Assembly: GCA_015039315.1 (NCBI GenBank)
Contig: WIDE01000056.1
Location: 75,611-139,610, forward strand
Length of the DNA: 64,000 bases
Direction of reading: 5' to 3'
Source of the DNA: Clavulina sp. PMI_390
Lineage: Eukaryota > Basidiomycota > Agaricomycetes > Cantharellales > Hydnaceae
Numbering within the stretch: the first letter of the stretch is position 1; each line of letters begins with the position of its first letter. The position numbers and the translations under genes are program-made. Of this stretch, positions 62,620-64,000 are shown in pieces. The notes below the pieces were generated by a model. That model was not told where the DNA came from and ran no database searches. It was given only the letters and a program-made list of their open reading frames with translations.

Positions 62620-64000
62620 ATGCTGATAATATCAATCATCACTGCCGTCCTCTTAGGGTCTCTTCTTCTGTTATCTTATCTATCCTCGCGCAAGATTCGC
62701 GTCTTTCCAGCTTCGTTCATCAGTATGTTCTCGTGCTCCGAACTTGGTTGGGAGCCGAGCTTGTTGCTGAACGTTTCAATGTAGCCACCGAGGATATCAT
62801 TATTGCCCAGGATATCGAGTGAGAGAGCTTTCACGCCTACCCTTCGTTCGACGCGCTCATCAAATTGCCAAATCATCAGGTATACCCCCTCTGAATCCCC
62901 CCAGGCGTTCGTCTCTAGGTCGGATGAAAGAACTCCTTTGCTTTCATCGAGCCAGACCCGGGTGCAAAACTGGCAAAATCAGACTCTCTTATGGATCTCC
63001 ATCCTCTTGTCAGCTGCATACGCATGTGTCCTCATTCGTTTGGTCATGTCCAGCTGGGTTGGCAAAACCAGCATCGGCGCGGAACCCATCACTCCGTCAA
63101 TATTCCTTGCTGCTTGGATCTATGCCTCTCGCTCATTATGGCGGAGAAGCGACCCAAAAGTTCCTTATCGTATTCTCAGCATTCATTGTCTGACATTCTT
63201 GTCTGTTTGCGAAAATGTCTACCGTGACACTCTGCGCTCTGAACAGCACCACCACATGGCCACATTTTCCACTTCTGTAATGCTTAGCATCATCATATCC
63301 ACTTTAAACCTGGCGGGGATCATCGTCATGCTCAATATGCCGGTCCACTTTACGCCTCACTCGCCAGCACGTAGCACCGATCCAGCATACGACGCACTTC
63401 CGCCAGCGCGCGAGGACTTTTTAACCCTTTTTCAGTGGATCACATTCAACTGGATAGCAGATCTCGTCTATCTCGGTACCCAGCGCCCCCTTCAAGATTC
63501 GGACGTGTGGCAGCTCAGCAGTCTTGTGCGAGCAAAGGTGGTCATGACCAAATTCCGTACTTTTCTCGTGGACTCCAAATTGCTCAGGCGTATCGTAGCT
63601 GCCAATTCGGTAGAGCTTGGATGGGACTTGGTCCTGACAGTAAGTGAAACCAACCGTGTAAACGTTCGACCTCGTACTCACCTCCCAGCGCCGTGCAGCT
63701 ATTCACCGCTACACTGACGGTCATCCAGCCATTCCTGTTGAACCTCATCCTACGAGAGCTTACAGTTGACACGTCGCTGTCACCCGGCATCTCGACCTCT
63801 TTCCCTTTTCTAGCCCTGCTGGATAACCCATCTCTGCAGCGACTATTGCCTGATCACGGTTTGCGCTTGGCATACGTTTATGCTGGCATATCATTCCTCG
63901 CTCGGCTTCTCAAAGCTGAAATCGAAGCGAATCGCATTTATTTCGCACGTCGCGCTATAACGCGGATTGAGACGGAGCTCATCGGTAGCATATACGAAAA
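62620..64000 (+). CDS. ABCC transporter, copy 2 (cut by window end)
   Basis: Exons 62620-62722 (MLIISIITAVLLGSLLLLSY, a membrane segment), 62785-62818 (34 nt, TEDIIIAQDIE) and from 62880 (YTPSESPQAF) repeat the exon pattern of copy 1, including the 34-nt second exon. Downstream PLLSSSQTRVQNWQN, LWRRSDPKVPY, ALPPAREDFLTLFQWITFNW and DLVYLGTQRPLQDSDVWQL match copy 1 closely. The frame then passes an intron near 63640 and continues in TMD1 (PFLNLILRELTV region) to the window end. NBDs lie beyond 64000. Role as in copy 1. Confidence 0.85.

Overview
The window is a nuclear fragment from a filamentous basidiomycete, most likely an Agaricomycete. The evidence is dense genes split by short introns (mostly 48-80 nt, GT..AG, short 3' tracts), typical agaricomycete families (DUF6534-like membrane proteins, F-box/LRR proteins, MYND proteins, full-length ABCC transporters), a LINE, and TIR elements. 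A Rhizoctonia/Ceratobasidium-like fungus fits but is not proven. Two runs of N (24721-25052 and 42299-42308) are assembly gaps.

Layout. 1-3 kb holds no convincing gene but three short elements with inverted termini (48-620, 1222-1866, 2413-2997). 3.3-8.2 kb: a degenerate NAD(P)-dependent epimerase/reductase-like gene, then a divergent pair, a TIM-barrel (PEP-hydrolase-like) protein and a UPF0261/Tm-1-like ATP-binding protein, separated by 283 bp. These two domains form one polypeptide in plant Tm-1 proteins. 8.6-14.4 kb: an eleven-exon NST1-type stress-response protein. 15.2-16.0 kb: an unrecognised gene. 16.5-21.4 kb: two C2H2 zinc-finger paralogs flanking a MYND-finger gene. 21.8-23.4 kb: an intact epimerase/reductase paralogous to the degenerate copy at 3.3 kb; both carry two consecutive microexons. 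23.8-25.1 kb: an F-box/LRR-like gene broken by a gap. 25.4-28.5 kb: a 5'-truncated LINE with an uninterrupted RT/RNase H frame and poly(A) tail, lying tail-to-tail with a NEO1-type P4-ATPase (28.6-33.0 kb). 34.2-38.4 kb: a secreted TIM-barrel glycosidase-like protein and a La RNA-binding protein. 40-43.5 kb: a family of small secreted Thr-rich proteins (two intact copies, two tail fragments) spread with its 3' flank by segmental duplication. 43.8-53.3 kb: a full ABCC transporter and a divergent multi-pass membrane gene. 54.5-56.6 kb: a DUF4139/DUF4140 protein. 57.6-58.4 kb: a MITE-like element with 143/175-bp inverted arms. 59-64 kb: a GNAT-like gene and a second copy of the membrane protein/ABCC pair in a different relative orientation, cut by the window end.

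Intron positions were read by hand and checked by reading-frame arithmetic where exons are listed. Family names rest on motif recognition, not on a search. The strongest candidates for something unusual are the conserved microexons in the epimerase paralogs, the split Tm-1-like pair with a non-canonical GA splice donor in one partner, the rearranged duplicated DUF6534-ABCC module, and the collapsed secreted-protein array.
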